64,000 nucleotides of DNA from Trichostrongylus colubriformis (taxonomy: Eukaryota; Nematoda; Chromadorea; Rhabditida; Trichostrongylidae): assembly GCA_963978905.1 (NCBI GenBank), contig OZ022257.1:45394203-45458202 (forward strand), read 5' to 3'. Below, piece by piece: positions 47,226-58,331 of the stretch. A program made the position numbers and the translations under genes. Positions within the stretch are counted from its first letter, which is position 1. Every line of letters begins with the position of its first letter. The notes beneath the pieces are model-generated. The model did not search any database and was not told the origin of the DNA. It saw only the letters and a list, made by a program, of their open reading frames with translations.

Positions 47226-48502
47226 TACAGGGTGGCTGGTAAGTATTGGCGCGTTCTTTTTATTGCAATTTTCCTACATTTTTGTTTAATTCTTCTCTAT
47301 TGTTATATGTCATTTTGTAGCACTTTTTTTCTGCTTTCTGATAGTATTTGCCTTCAGAGGCCATGAAACCTTGCATTCATCGAAAAGCTATTGCAAGATT
47401 ATCGGAGGAGGGCGAGACCTGCACAAGCATATCTCGTAAGCTAAAAATCCCTCTAAGAACCGTCCAGAGGATTGTCAGGCAATGGAAAGCTAATGGAAAT
47501 GTTGATGTGACGAAGCCACCCGGTCGACCTTCTTCTGTAAATACACGCAGGATTCGTTCCATCATCAAGAAGAGGATTTCAAGAAATGACGGTGGAAGCA
47601 TGAATTCCATTGCAAAAAGTTTACAGATTTCCCGCTGGAGTGTCCAAAACATCACCAAGAACTCGCTAGGTCTCCGTAGTTATCGTTTATACAAGGGACA
47701 ATATCTATCGGACTCGGCCAAGCAGAAAAGACTTAAGAATTGTAAGAAGATGCTCGAACTTCTGAAGACGCGCCGCATCTCTGACATCCTATGGTCGGAC
47801 GAAAAAATTTTCACAATTGGGAATGCTCACAACTCTCAAAATGATCGCCAATTGATCAATCCGCTTCTCAAAAATTCTCGTAAAAGAAGAATGTCCACTA
47901 AAACGTTATTTTCGAAAGGAGTCATGGTATGGGCTGGAATATCAGCTACAGGCAAGACACCACTTGTCTTCATAGAGGAAAATGTAAAAATGAATGCTCA
48001 AATTTACCGGGATGAAATTCTGAAGAATGTTGTGATGCGGTGGAAGCAGAACAACCGCAACATGATCTTCTAACAAGATTGGGCCCCGGCCCATGGAGCA
48101 AAAACCATACTGGCTTATTTGGAGCAGGATTTCCCAGGATTCCTCGACAAAAATCATTGGCCTCCCAACAGCCCAGACTTGAATCCGCTAGATTTCTGTG
48201 TGTGGAGCGTGATGGAAGACAAACTCAAGAATAAGAAAATACCTAGTTTGGACTGCCTTTGAAAAGAACTAGTGAAGATATGGGACGATATAGACATAGA
48301 CTACCTGCGGCTCACGGTCGACTCTGTCACGAAACGTTTGCAAGCCTGCATCAAAGCTAAGGGAGGACACTTTGAGAAATTGTTGTAGATATTGTTGTTT
48401 GCACTATTGTCAATGTTTTTAATCAATAAAATCATTCCCACAATGCATAGTTTTCATTTTATGACGATTTTGCTAACGCCAATACTTACCAGCCACCCTG
48501 TA
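47226..48502 (+). mobile_element. Near-intact maT-like Tc1/mariner transposon
   Basis: 1277 bases with perfect inverted repeats of at least 26 bases (TACAGGGTGGCTGGTAAGTA then TTGGCG). A single transposase gene fills the interior. It ends in TA at both sides. It shares the outermost TACAGGGTGG with the 44258 element, but the inner TIR bases differ, so it is a distinct family. Intact TIRs and few lesions imply recent activity. Confidence 0.92.
47363..48388 (+). pseudogene. maT-like transposase with two in-frame stops
   Basis: Encodes about 340 codons in one frame from ATG 47363. The N-terminus carries a paired-like helix-turn-helix DNA-binding region (IARLSEEGETCTSISRKLKI), then the linker motif GRPSS. 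The catalytic core has Asp in DILWSDEKIFTIG, Asp in QDWAPAHGAKTI and Asp in SPDLNPLDFCVWSV. By my count 37 residues lie between the second and third Asp, matching the DD37D (maT) group rather than DD34D mariners or DD34E Tc1. TAA at 48071 and TGA at 48260 break it; each is one C-to-T change from a sense codon. No frameshift is seen. Confidence 0.88.
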
Positions 48503-48756
48503 GTGTGAGTAAGGGTCATGGTAAGGCTGATCATTTTTTGGATAAAAAGATTGTACTATGGTGTCCACTCTTCCGAATCGGCATATCTGTTTTCCATTTT
48601 GAGCAGAGATTCCGAGCTATTTCTCTAAGGACATGCTTGCCGTTCCACATTTACATCTTTCACTGGACTCGTGAGAGCACAAGTCGGAGGGGGAGGGGGG
48701 GGGGCTGTGGGCATCATACTACATTACATACCATATATACTGATACTTCGATGATT

Positions 48757-49902
48757 TCCTGCCGCCAGTGTTGCCCTAGCGTGGACCAATTCGCCATTTC
48801 GCTCGATTCCTGCCGACTTGCATCCAGTATGGTAGACCGTGTTCTGAATGGTATTGAAAATGTGTCAATCCACCTTGTTGGCGGTCTTCCCAGCGGTCTC
48901 GTCGTGTTATTCAGTTACCCGCCAACTTCATCGGCCGTGTGAGCAAAAGGTCGACCAAACGGTGCTTCAGCTTGTTCATGTACTGCAACGGGTCTTGCAA
49001 TGGCGACTTCTCTCCTATATCCGCACTTTCCTCGAGAAGAGTCTTCCCAGTTTCTGATGGGTCGACTTTGGATTCTGCCCTCTTGATTGGTTAATTCCGT
49101 TGCGTAGTACTGACGGCAGTACTGAGGCGCTCAAGATTGACGCAGATCTGCACCTCTTAGCTTGTCAGTCACTTCACGGCTCGAGTTGGTTTGTCCAATC
49201 GCTCGCTATGTGTCATTTGCCTTCCTAGGTATACATAGAGATGCAGCCCCTGATTGGTGATTTCTGGCATTTTTGCTGTCGCTTTCCGTTACTGGTCAGC
49301 CATAATTTTCGACTTCTTCATCTCCGAACCGATTCGTCCCAGCTACGCTGAACGCCTCTTCATCCCCAAACCGACTCTCGTAGCAACGCATAGATCGCTG
49401 ATCACTGTTTTCATCTTTGTGATGTTACTCGATATCAGAACGATATCACTAGAGAAGTAGGATCGATTATCCCATCAATTGGGTGCCTTTATCTTCCCAG
49501 TGCGGATCGGCTTCACGTTTTGCATCATCGCCGTAACCATTTCAGGAAATGCAGTATCTCCTTTGTGTACTTCACTCTCGATGCGGACTTCCGGTTTTCG
49601 TTCAAACAACTGAATCGCGCTTCAAGTTCGAGAAGCGAGCAAGTGAATGTAAGCTTTGAGAACACCAGCATGCGTCAGGGCGTCAAGGACAGCATTTGTC
49701 TCAACAAAGTTGAAGACTCCCTTGCAGTCCACAAAGGCACCAGTGGTAAATGACACTCGCGACTGCTGTCGATAAGCTGGGAAAAACTTCGAATGTGATC
49801 TAGGCGAGCGAAGATCGTGTCAAAACCGGCCTGCTTCACTGGTTGGTAGTCATCAGTTTCCATGCCTTCGTTGAGAACTTTTATGCAAGTCTCATACGTC
49901 AT
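48757..49902 (-). pseudogene. RTE-like non-LTR retrotransposon relic (reverse transcriptase)
   Basis: Read on the minus strand, the 49900-49640 part encodes a decayed reverse transcriptase segment: VKQAGFDTIFARLDHIRSFS (the AGF..DHI motif), LIDSSRECHLPLV, then after a frame slip FVDCKGVFNFVETNAVLDAL, matching the FVDYKKAFD palm motif with substitutions. At 49030-48757 the minus strand gives the C-terminal signature LGRPPTRWIDTF, then DASRQESSEMANWSTLGQ. Between them the frame is broken. The endonuclease end is not clearly visible. Confidence 0.75.
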
Positions 49903-51750
49903 GGCGGGTGGCTTTCTCGAGTGGCAGTATCGATTCAGAAGTATTCCTCATGTTTGGTGGCTTACGAAGAGAAAGGTAGTAGTTGAGGTGCTTCGCATGA
50001 GAGCTGCGTCCAAGAGTAGATATACAGAAATGCTGACTGGACTGGGAGCAGGCGTTATATCGGGAACAATATGGGCGCCGACACAGAAGTAAGTGTGAAG
50101 GTCCCTGGCAGCGTCAACGTCACCACTATGAAGTAGACGCTGAAAGCAGGGTTTATGAAGAAATGCAATTTTGTGTCTCAATACTGAACGTGTAGATCTT
50201 TCTTCGAGGTCGCAGGTGTAGAAGAAAAGGGTGATCCATTTCAATGTCAGCATCCAATCTAGATAGAAAAATTTCTGTGCAACCCTTTTGCAAGACTGCG
50301 CGGTGAAGAGAGAACTGATCCATCCCGATTGCAACGTTACTGAAGGAAGAATTGGTAAATGTTCATATGACACAGGTTACCATTTGAATAATTGTTAATT
50401 GGAGATTTGTATATGGTAGCCGATACCAGATCAGTCATCTGTGAGGACATGTCACGCTTCTTCATAAGAATAGTATCGAAAGGGACAAAGGTTTTCAGAA
50501 GCATTACAGATTGTTACATGACTTGCAATGGATCAGGAAGAACTTTTGATCTGTCCAGTCGTGTAAGAATGAGAAGATCTTCCGCATCGCAAAAAGGCAA
50601 AGTGTCTTAATAACTGAGGCAACCATTGAGCTGGATGATAAGCGAGCTAGGCAGCAACCTGAGTTGAGGTCATCAGCGACCTTGACGACTCTTTGAATAT
50701 TTCGTTTCAGAATTTTCTGCAGTGACCGCTCAAGTGCTTCTTAAAGTCTGCACAAAAATATACCACGTATTCAAAAAATACTTATGGGAGTTGTGTAAAC
50801 GACACAACTTAGAGATAACCGATAGAGCAAATGATGTAAATGTTTTGGCAAGCCCGCATTGAGCGGAAAATTGCTTCTAGAGGTTTACAGTGGCTTATGA
50901 TCCTGGTTGTGACAAAAATTCTCAGCGATAAGCGTGTGAAAAGCAGTACATCTTTCGCGAAGTACACTCGCGAGCGTAGGGTCCAGATAATCCACAGTTT
51001 CTTTTCTTCTCCTTTGTATTTTTTCTTCTATGCTTTTCAGGATACAAAGGGGCGGAGAAGCGGTAAAGATGAACATGTTCTTTATTGAGAATGATAATAT
51101 CTCTAAAGATTTGCGATAATTACCTCAATGAGAGCATGTGATCTACGCTTTCACCTTCTACATCTTTCTACTTCTTGCAATGCAGCATCGTACTGGGCCG
51201 CAGCTTCTATCCGCTCTTTTCTAATAGCTTCCAAATGTCCTTGCTGGTGGCAGCTATTCTCAGGAAATCTCTTTGACGCAGATTCGTCGAAGATGAAACA
51301 TGTATGTTTGCTGTAATTATCGACAACGGTGAGGATGCCACGTCAAGGCCACCTCTGATAAAAACTCCGCATATTGAACGGTAAGTCACGAAATGTAAGA
51401 GTAGTGAGGCAGTGTAATAAGTAGCCATGATTATTCGCTCATTTTGCTTTCAATTTTTCGTTGTTTCCTCGATTCCATAAGGGAGGACCATAAGGGCCCC
51501 ATAGAGTGTGCATCACTACGAGAAAATACTGAAAATTTTTCCTGTGCAAGGAGTTGAAGACACAATTTACGATCTTTGTCATCAGTGAAGTATCTAGGGA
51601 TACTGAATAATACAGAAGTGAAGGAAAAGTTGAAAGAAAACTTTAAAAAACCCCTCAGTAGAGCCTTGCCAGCCTTCGTATTGGATGAGATAACAGCACA
51701 GGAGTTTCCACAGTTTCCTTCTTGGTCTTCCACCCGCCATTCACCGTATC
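49903..51750 (-). other. Coding-like minus-strand fragments, unassigned
   Basis: Minus-strand pieces with protein-like composition occur at about 51733-51431 (RYFTDDKDRKLCLQLLAQEK), 51300-51160 (HLEAIRKERIEAAAQYDAAL, then QEVERCRR) and 51076-50885 (SIEEKIQRRRKETVDYLDPT). They could be the upstream part of the RTE relic or exons of an unknown gene. I recognise no family and cannot chain them. Confidence 0.3.
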
Positions 51751-52229
51751 ACCTATTCCGTGTTGGCGTTATTCAGGATGTTCTCTGAAAATAAAAAGAT
51801 CCGCAACAAAACTCACGTTGGGGGCTCCTTTGTGTTTTTAATGTTATTGCGGCATCACTTGGCTGCACTTCGGTTTTGCGACTATCGGAGGGCCGTGAAA
51901 GTGTGAAAGGTGGGGAAACGAGCACAAGGCTGGCTTATGATTGGGTACGACGCTTTTTGCATCTTTCTCGTCGGTGGTACACAGCATACGAAAAGACTTT
52001 ACTCACCGTGACGGAGTACTGTCCCGTTTCCTGCAAGTGCTATGGATAACGGAGAACTATGAGTGGAAAGACCGATTATATGGCGATAAACATTCCTGTC
52101 AGCCTAGCACAGATGGTTTCCGCGTAAAGCTGCTACATAGTAAGGGATGCTGCTGATTGTATAGTAGCTCGTGAAGATCTTGTAAAAGAACCACCGACGC
52201 ATAAAATGTGGTAAGATCCTAAAGGTACA

Positions 52230-53028
52230 CTACGCGATGATCAGATTAGTGGCTTACTTTTTGGGGCAAGCAGATCTTGGATAACTGCTCAGGCCGCACC
52301 TCTGTTGTATAGGGTGTGCCAGTGAGGGCGCTCGATCTTTGACAGCTCATGACGCACACGTTGTTTGTGGAAGAGTTGTCAAACCAGTTGTTATTATTCA
52401 GTGTATCTTCACAAACCATGAACCGATTCAGCCACGAGCAATGTGTGCAAGCCATTAAAAATTATTACAAAAGTCATTCATCGGTTTGAGCAACGTTGCG
52501 CGCGCTCCGCGGAACGTTGCTCCGAAATCGGCAATATGGATGTCGAGGATATGTGGTTTCAGCAGGACGGCCCTACGAGCCACAAGCGCGCGCCACAATG
52601 GATCTTCTTCACGAGCGCTTCGGAGAAAGGGTTACCTCACGCGGAGGCGACATCAACTGGCCACCGAGATCGCGCAATTTAACCCCACTGGACTATTTCT
52701 TGTGGGGTTTTTTTTAAATCGCGAGTCTACGCAAACCAACCACAAAACACTGATGAGCTCAATGTCAACATATGCCACGCCATCGATGAAATACAGCCCG
52801 ACTTGTGCGTCAGAGTGATTGAAAATTGGTCTTCTCGTATGCGCTCCACCAAGCGAAGCCGAGGTAGCAGGTGTGATTTGGGTGGGTGGGCGTGGCTTGG
52901 TTGTGTTCAAGCGGACATAACACCATGATGATGCACCGTGCATCAGCAACAAAGGTGCAGTCTGAGTAGTTATCAAAGAACCTACTCGTCACAAGTAATA
53001 AAATCACTGTTCTGATCAACGCGTAGTT
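52230..53028. mobile_element. Foldback MITE interrupted by a mariner-class insertion
   Basis: The left arm starts TACGCGATGATCAGATTAGT. The right arm ends TCTGATCAACGCGTA and carries, inverted, the same blocks (GATAACTGCTC, CCGCACCTCTGTTG). The arms match the ends of the element at 61562-62442. The left arm is cut short at about 52308, where a foreign transposase-bearing segment begins; the right arm is longer and reads TGTTCAAGCGGACATAACAC. Confidence 0.7.
52310..52850 (+). pseudogene. Deleted mariner-class (DD41D-like) transposase relic
   Basis: The ATG near 52420 opens MNRFSHEQCVQAIKNYYKSH, typical of the N-terminus of this group. A deletion then leads to DMWFQQDGPTSH (second catalytic Asp). 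After a frame slip it continues MDLLHERFGERVTSRGGDIN, WPPRSRNLTPLDYFLWG (third Asp), and KSRVYANQPQNTDEL. About 40 residues separate the two Asp residues once the slip is allowed for, suggesting the rosa-like DD41D group rather than DD34D. The outer end TAGGGTGTGCCAGTGAGGGC begins near 52310. Confidence 0.75.
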
Positions 53029-53301
53029 GCCTTTACCCGCTTCACTTTCAGCTGAGAAAAAAATGCAGCACAAGGACCATCACCACCACCACCACCGTAA
53101 TCATGCGATTTTCCTCGTAGTTGATACTCGAATGAATGTTTGATCTATCAGTAACAAATTAGCCTGTACTCCGAAATAATAATTAGTGAACATTTAGGAT
53201 TTTTATCTTGAAAAAGCGTTTTACAGTGTGACCTACGAACAGATCATTCCAGATTAATGACACAGTCATCACTCTGATTCCTTCCAATATTAATATTTAA
53301 G

Positions 53302-53366
53302 AGACGATTCTGAAGACTCAACCATCGATTTTCCTGTGAAAGTGAACGTGCTTCCCGTGAAACATC
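53302..53366 (+). CDS. Copy II exon a
   Basis: ATTTAAG acceptor, phase 2 in (as for the 42462 exon) and phase 1 out at GTAAGC. It encodes DDSEDSTIDFPVKVNVLPVK. The phase-2 entry is what makes splicing from the 39229 donor possible. Confidence 0.6.
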
Positions 53367-56300
53367 GTAAGCTTTACTTTTGTCGTTATTATAGAAGAGG
53401 CTTGCCTACTGATTGAGGAATCGCTCACGGAAATTTGATTTTTTTCAGTTACCCGCATAATTATGTTTTTGCTTACTACAGGTCACATGCATAGTTTCAT
53501 GCGGTTCAACTAGACGTCCGAGATACATCCCTCAGTAGTGTCGTCCAAGGGGGTGAAAGGGAATATCGTGAGAGGGGCCACCAATGCAGTGTGGGCGGTA
53601 AAACAACACTGAAAGCAAAGTTCTGGATTGCGCTCCTTTCCGCCGACAACTATTTAAGTGCGGTTTAGCGATAAAGCGAGTTGGAGTTATTTCGGACTTT
53701 TGATTTTTGTGCTAGAACGAAGGGTTTTTGGGTTCTTTTTGCGTTTTCGTTAAAGTAATGTATGTGATGCAGTTGTTTCTTTCGAGGGAAATTGGAATTG
53801 TGGAAGTTCCGTGCACGCTCTCTCAACATGGAAGAAACACTGCTACGAACGTTGCTATCGTCCAGGCAGTCATGAAGTGATCCAAGCAAGAGAATTAGCT
53901 TCTTGAAGTCATCACACTTTTTGATGCGATCCTTTCAAATGTTGCTATCGTCCAGCAGTCATGAAATGATCATCCAAGCAAGAGAAATAGCTCCTTGAAG
54001 TTCATCACTTTTTTAATGCGATCCTTGCACAATACTTAGTCCTGATCTGTAGTATGAATCAAACTAGGACCAAGACAAAGGGTTGGACCTCGGCAGCGCG
54101 CGAGGAAAGCAAATCAGACAGGCAGAGAAACGGCTCTTGTATCTGGTCGCACAGTCTCTACCATTTGCCGATACGTTTGCGCACTCCGTATGAGAGAGAT
54201 CATGTAGCGAGGCGACCGATGATCGGTAGGAGAACCAACGTTGAGCAAGGTGGGCAATTGGGCAGGTATCGAAGGAGAACCATGAGGCATTGGTGAAGCA
54301 GAGGAAGAGCGACGGTCGTTGTCGTGAATTTTTGGCGGCACTTGGGGTTTTATCACGTAAGCTTCTTGTCTCCAGATCACGCTAGTGTTCGGGTATGTGC
54401 ACTTATGACGGAAAGTCGCTTTACGTCGTCGCACTCGCGACGCCATCAGTACGACTTGCCGAATTTATTGTCCTTGGGAGCTCGGTAGAGCGTGGGTGCG
54501 TCACCTCTGCACTTTCACCCATGCCACACTGCCTCATGCACCTATGTCACCCTGCCTCCTCCACCCATACCACACTGCATCGCTCGAAAGCTGCCATGCG
54601 CTGTCACTGGCACTCGCACCCGCCGGGCCGCTCGTCGTGCGCTGCCGCGCGGAAATCCATCATAAGTGCACACACCTCTACTGTTCGAGCATTGCTTTGA
54701 CAGAGGTACAATGATCGCAGTCTACCCCAATCGCAAGTTCAGCTATAATTTTTGGCGATACCCCAAATAAGCCCCGACGCACTCGACAATGAACTCCTGA
54801 CATAGGTGCGGTATCATCTATGTCACTTCAGCGGACTCTAACATGAGTCGCTCGCCTTGCCTCAATGTTATAAGTTCAGCAACGAGTAAAAGAAATGAAG
54901 GAGTGTGAAAAGCGGTGAAGTTAAAAATTCTCATCAGGTGCGCTGGAAAAGAGATGTGGATCATTGTAGGATGGTGGTGGTGCATGTGGTGCATTTACAG
55001 GAGAGCAGTTGTCTCTACTTGTCTCGTGCAGAGCGCTTCTTCAGTTCTTCCTACACTAACTGAGTTTTTTAAGTGAGTATAGACGCTGATGATGTACTCT
55101 ATCATTACGGAAACACATGTGAGCCCATTCCTGTGTATTCGGTGGACGAAAAACCGCTAGATGGACCATCCACTCTCACCAACACCCTCAAATGCCCGGT
55201 ACAGTACATTAGTAAGGTGAGACAAAAATCTCCCATCGCTGGGTCCTCGTGTCCGTGTTTTCTTATCCTTCCAAGTGTGAAGTTTTCAGATCCCACCGTC
55301 AATGGTCTCCGATAACTTTTGTTTCATTTGTGATGGTGATGAGGTGTCTGTAGAAGAAATTTTGAGCGAATGTCAATGGTGGAAGCAGACCAGCAGCAGT
55401 ACACGATTTTACTCATCTGACAATTTAACCACTTTCCATCAGGTACGCTATCCTAATTTTCAGAAAGGATGCGTAGATAGCTTTGCGCATGATCATGTAA
55501 TATGGATATACTCAATATCTACGAAGCAGTCTATGGAAAGACAAACGAAGTTTCCAATCAAGGGAAAGAGACCTGGACAGACATAAGCGCCCATTAATTT
55601 TATCATGCATTGGCATACAGCTCGCGAGTACTGTACCCTCATGCTCGGTCTAGATCGCCCTTAGAGTGTCGTATTGAAGTGTACTCCTTCTTTTCGGTAC
55701 TGAAAAACTATTCTACGATCTACCATTTTCTGGGGGCGTCACCATTTCTTTCTAATGCTCTCTTTATGGTGGGGGTGTCGCGACGACCTCGGGGTATTAA
55801 CATTTAGTCTTGCATGCATCGGCGACTTCCCAGGGTAAACACCTGGCGATGTGATTGACTGGAACTGACCTGTGCGGGTCCTGTGCTGTGACCTCACCCG
55901 TTGTGCGCATCTTTGCTCCTGACCTGATGGGGTGCCGCGACTGACCAAGCGACCTCTGCATGGACTTGTCTGCTCAGTAACCCAACCGACACTTCTACTC
56001 AATGTGCCTCCCACACCAACTGTTTGTATTTCCTTCGTGCTTGCGTTATATTGTTAAAGAAAAAGCAGTCAGTGAGCATCATGGAAAGAGCAAGTTTCTA
56101 TGCAACAATGAAATGCTCTGCTGTTGAGCGCAATTCCTAAGTATCTGTCTATTCTAATTCTTGAGTTCAGGTCACGCTGTTGACATGTCGAGGGGAGACA
56201 CGAGGTGCCTACCGCTCAAGGGTACAAGGAGGAGCTATCGCAAAAGTTTCGCTAGATAAGGTGAAATCTCACTTTCATTTTTTTCTCAGTGCTGGAAATT

Positions 56301-57705
56301 TCTACAAGGATTATGGATCAGCCTCTAGCTTGAATTCCACCCGGAAAATTCCACATAATCAGGCAGATTAGTATTTTTTTCAACGACGCACCTCGTGCTA
56401 TGTGGCGTAGTCAGATTCCTTGGGGCAGACAGATCGGCCCTTCCAAAGTTCCCTCTATAGCGGCGCCACGATTAGTGATGGGCATTGTAACCGCTTGAAC
56501 TGAGACCAGACAACTAATCGTAACCATTGTTGATCGCAAAATCACGTAGCGACGTGATGTACGCCCTTACCGCTTGTCCCTTCCCCCCTATGACCTCTTA
56601 CTCGCCTTTTTAGCCTGGTTCTGCTTTTTGCTTTTTTCTTTTTTTTCTATACCACCTGAAAATAGCTAGAAGACTTCAAACTTGGCAGATGTGAAAAGTT
56701 AATGTTTTTTTACTACGCTGTCTCCATTACTGGAAGTGATAACCTATCTGAGGATATGGTAGAATGTGCCTTTAAGGTCTTCCGAGTATCGCGTTACTTC
56801 AGCTCATGGAGGACATGCCCTGGATTCCACCGAATAGTGTCCACCATTAATCCTATCACTGAAGGTAACCAATGTTTCTATTAATGTCATTCTCATTTTT
56901 TCACCCATTTCTAACGCGCATTTTCCTTATTTCTAAATGATCCTAATTGTGGATTAGGCTGCTACCCCACACGAAACTGCGATACTACGATCGTGCGGCT
57001 TGCATGTGTCAACACGCGCACTTCACTCAGGCCGCATTCATACTTTGCGCCGGAAGGGCGTGGCTGCTGGCCTGTTGCTCGAGTGATTGATTCATAGAAT
57101 TGTGGAATCAATACGTACCCAGTGTGCACTCGACTGCAAGTGTTCAAGGGTGGTTCAGTGGGAATCCAAATTATCAAACGCAAAGCAGCAGAAAAAGCAT
57201 TCTATGTGAATCCGGGTGTATATCACTAGGACAAAACCGTCGCGTGGCCGTGTTCGGCACGCGACGGTTTTGTCCTAGTGATATACACCCATGTAAATCC
57301 AGTGGGCTCATGTATTGGGGACGTTCTACGCATCTCAGTCATATCGCACAAGATGAAACCATTACAGTCTACTTCAGATTCTCAGGCAGGCAAAACAATT
57401 TCTATTAATCGTCTTATACAACAAAAGCAATAAATTGGAAAATGTAACTAAAGGTCGCGAACTACCGCGACAACAAGTGAGCGGCAAAATGTTCGCAAGG
57501 TATAACTGCTGCCTTGTGTGAACATTATCTAGACATTGTAGAATTTATGCATTTTGGTTCGGTCATCTTCCTCAAAGCATTTTTTCTACATATCTTTTGA
57601 GTGTCACAGTTTATTAGTGAATATCACAAGAAATTTTCAGAAGGAGAGAGAAACTATGAATTCAAAAAGCGGATATTCATACAGTACTTCTGGCGATCAG
57701 AAAAA
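53302..57705 (+). CDS. Second copy of the K2P C-terminal module (copy II, spliced)
   Basis: Six exons can be read: 53302-53366, 55074-55216, 55290-55442, 56171-56260, 56737-56864 and 57641-57705. The first four join in phase, as do the last two; the 56260/56737 join is unresolved. The product tracks copy I (42462-45637) segment by segment: VYSVDE.., IPPSMVSDNFCFICDGDEVS, ILSECQWWKQTSSSTRFYSS, FHQVTLLTCRG, FKVFRVSRYFSSWRTCPGFH, then FKKRIFIQYFWRSEK. Intron positions partly differ. No ATG, channel exons or signal peptide are evident. It may be a separate paralogue, an alternative 3' end of the channel gene, or a partial duplicate. Confidence 0.7.
53851..54028 (+). repeat. Tandem duplication of about 90 bp inside copy II intron
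   Basis: GTTGCTATCGTCCAGGCAGT through GATGCGATCCTT occurs at 53851-53940 and again at 53941-54028 with a few substitutions and small indels. Non-coding. Confidence 0.8.
55074..55216 (+). CDS. Copy II exon b
   Basis: TTTTTTAAG acceptor, phase 1 in and phase 0 out at GTGAGA. It encodes SIDADDVLYHYGNTCEPIPV then YSVDEKPLDGPSTLTNTLKC and PVQYISK, aligned with the 42600-42770 part of copy I. Confidence 0.75.
55290..55442 (+). CDS. Copy II exon c (module core)
   Basis: GTTTTCAG acceptor, phase 0 in and out at GTACGC. It encodes IPPSMVSDNFCFICDGDEVS then VEEILSECQWWKQTSSSTRF and YSSDNLTTFHQ. It is collinear with IPPTMVE plus the 43597 exon of copy I. Here the IPP segment and the core share one exon, whereas copy I splits them. 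Confidence 0.85.
56171..56260 (+). CDS. Copy II exon d
   Basis: GAGTTCAG acceptor, phase 0 in and out at GTGAAA. It encodes VTLLTCRGETRGAYRSRVQG then GAIAKVSLDK, matching FHR-VNCIAVKGKV... of copy I, where no intron interrupts this point. Another possible coding piece lies at 56290-56370 but does not fit the phase. Confidence 0.65.
56737..56864 (+). CDS. Copy II exon e
   Basis: CTGGAAG acceptor, phase 2 in and phase 1 out at GTAACC. It encodes DNLSEDMVECAFKVFRVSRY then FSSWRTCPGFHRIVSTINPI, matching KVIRFYSFWKTCTSFHRIVT of copy I. Confidence 0.8.
57037..57062 (+). repeat. Solitary end of the GCGTTCATACTTTGCGC foldback family
   Basis: GGCCGCATTCATACTTTGCG matches the terminal sequence of the element at 59718-60116. 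No partner end was found nearby. Confidence 0.4.
57214..57290. repeat. Perfect 33-bp hairpin, 11-base loop
   Basis: The arms 57214-57246 and 57258-57290 are exact reverse complements (GGGTGTATATCACTAGGACA, then AAACCGTCGCGTG). It lies in the last intron of copy II. Near-identical words TGTGAATCC and TGTAAATCC flank it. Confidence 0.85.
57641..57705 (+). CDS. Copy II exon f
   Basis: AATTTTCAG acceptor, phase 1 in and phase 0 out at GTAGGT. It encodes EGERNYEFKKRIFIQYFWRS then EK, matching DFKKRLFVQYLWRN of copy I. Confidence 0.8.
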
Positions 57706-58185
57706 GTAGGTTCACTTATATCAACTATTCTTCATAAATTATTCGGAAGAAATTTGTAGAAGAAGGTTTGCTCAACATCCTTATCCTTGTAGTTATCGAA
57801 CCCACGTGTTCTACCTCCCAAGTGCTGGAGATAGGCCTTCGCAGACTAGGAGGGGTGTGTATCGCGAAGACAATACTTTCTACACGACGTAGGAAGCAGT
57901 GGGAGCGAGCTAGACGTGCCTTATGCAGCTGTTTCCTTACAATAAGGCGATTACCGCTCCTACACCTAGAATGAGGCTCAGGACATGGTAATTGTTGAAC
58001 GATTTGTCTTTTCCACACTTTCCAAGAAACTTTTCAATGCTACAGCGATGACATATTTTGTGATTGTAGCTAATTAGCATAGCTACTTGACAGGACCGCA
58101 CGGCTAGTCATCGCTTTATATTATCCACAGGGAACACAACTTCAGTCACTGAGCTACAGGCCCCCATACACAATAACGATGCTAG

Positions 58186-58331
58186 TTCCCCATCTCAAGA
58201 AAGAAATTTAAAAAGCAGCGATTACAGCCTCATGATCGTGCTTTGGTTTCCAAGGAGTACCTGGATTTTCGAACATCCTCTTCAGAACCACGGAACAGTC
58301 TTGTGCCACCGTCCACATCAACAGTTTCTAG
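58186..58331 (+). CDS. Possible copy II exon g
   Basis: The GATGCTAG acceptor at 58185 fits phase 0 from exon f. It encodes FPISRKKFKKQRLQPHDRAL then VSKEYLDFRTSSSEPRNSLV and a Ser/Pro-rich end before a GTATCA donor in phase 2. The basic start and position recall the EKARVQKEFDPRRQRLLRF end of copy I, but identity is low. An earlier CCACAG acceptor at 58130 would end after about 25 residues. No stop was found for the long form. Confidence 0.4.
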
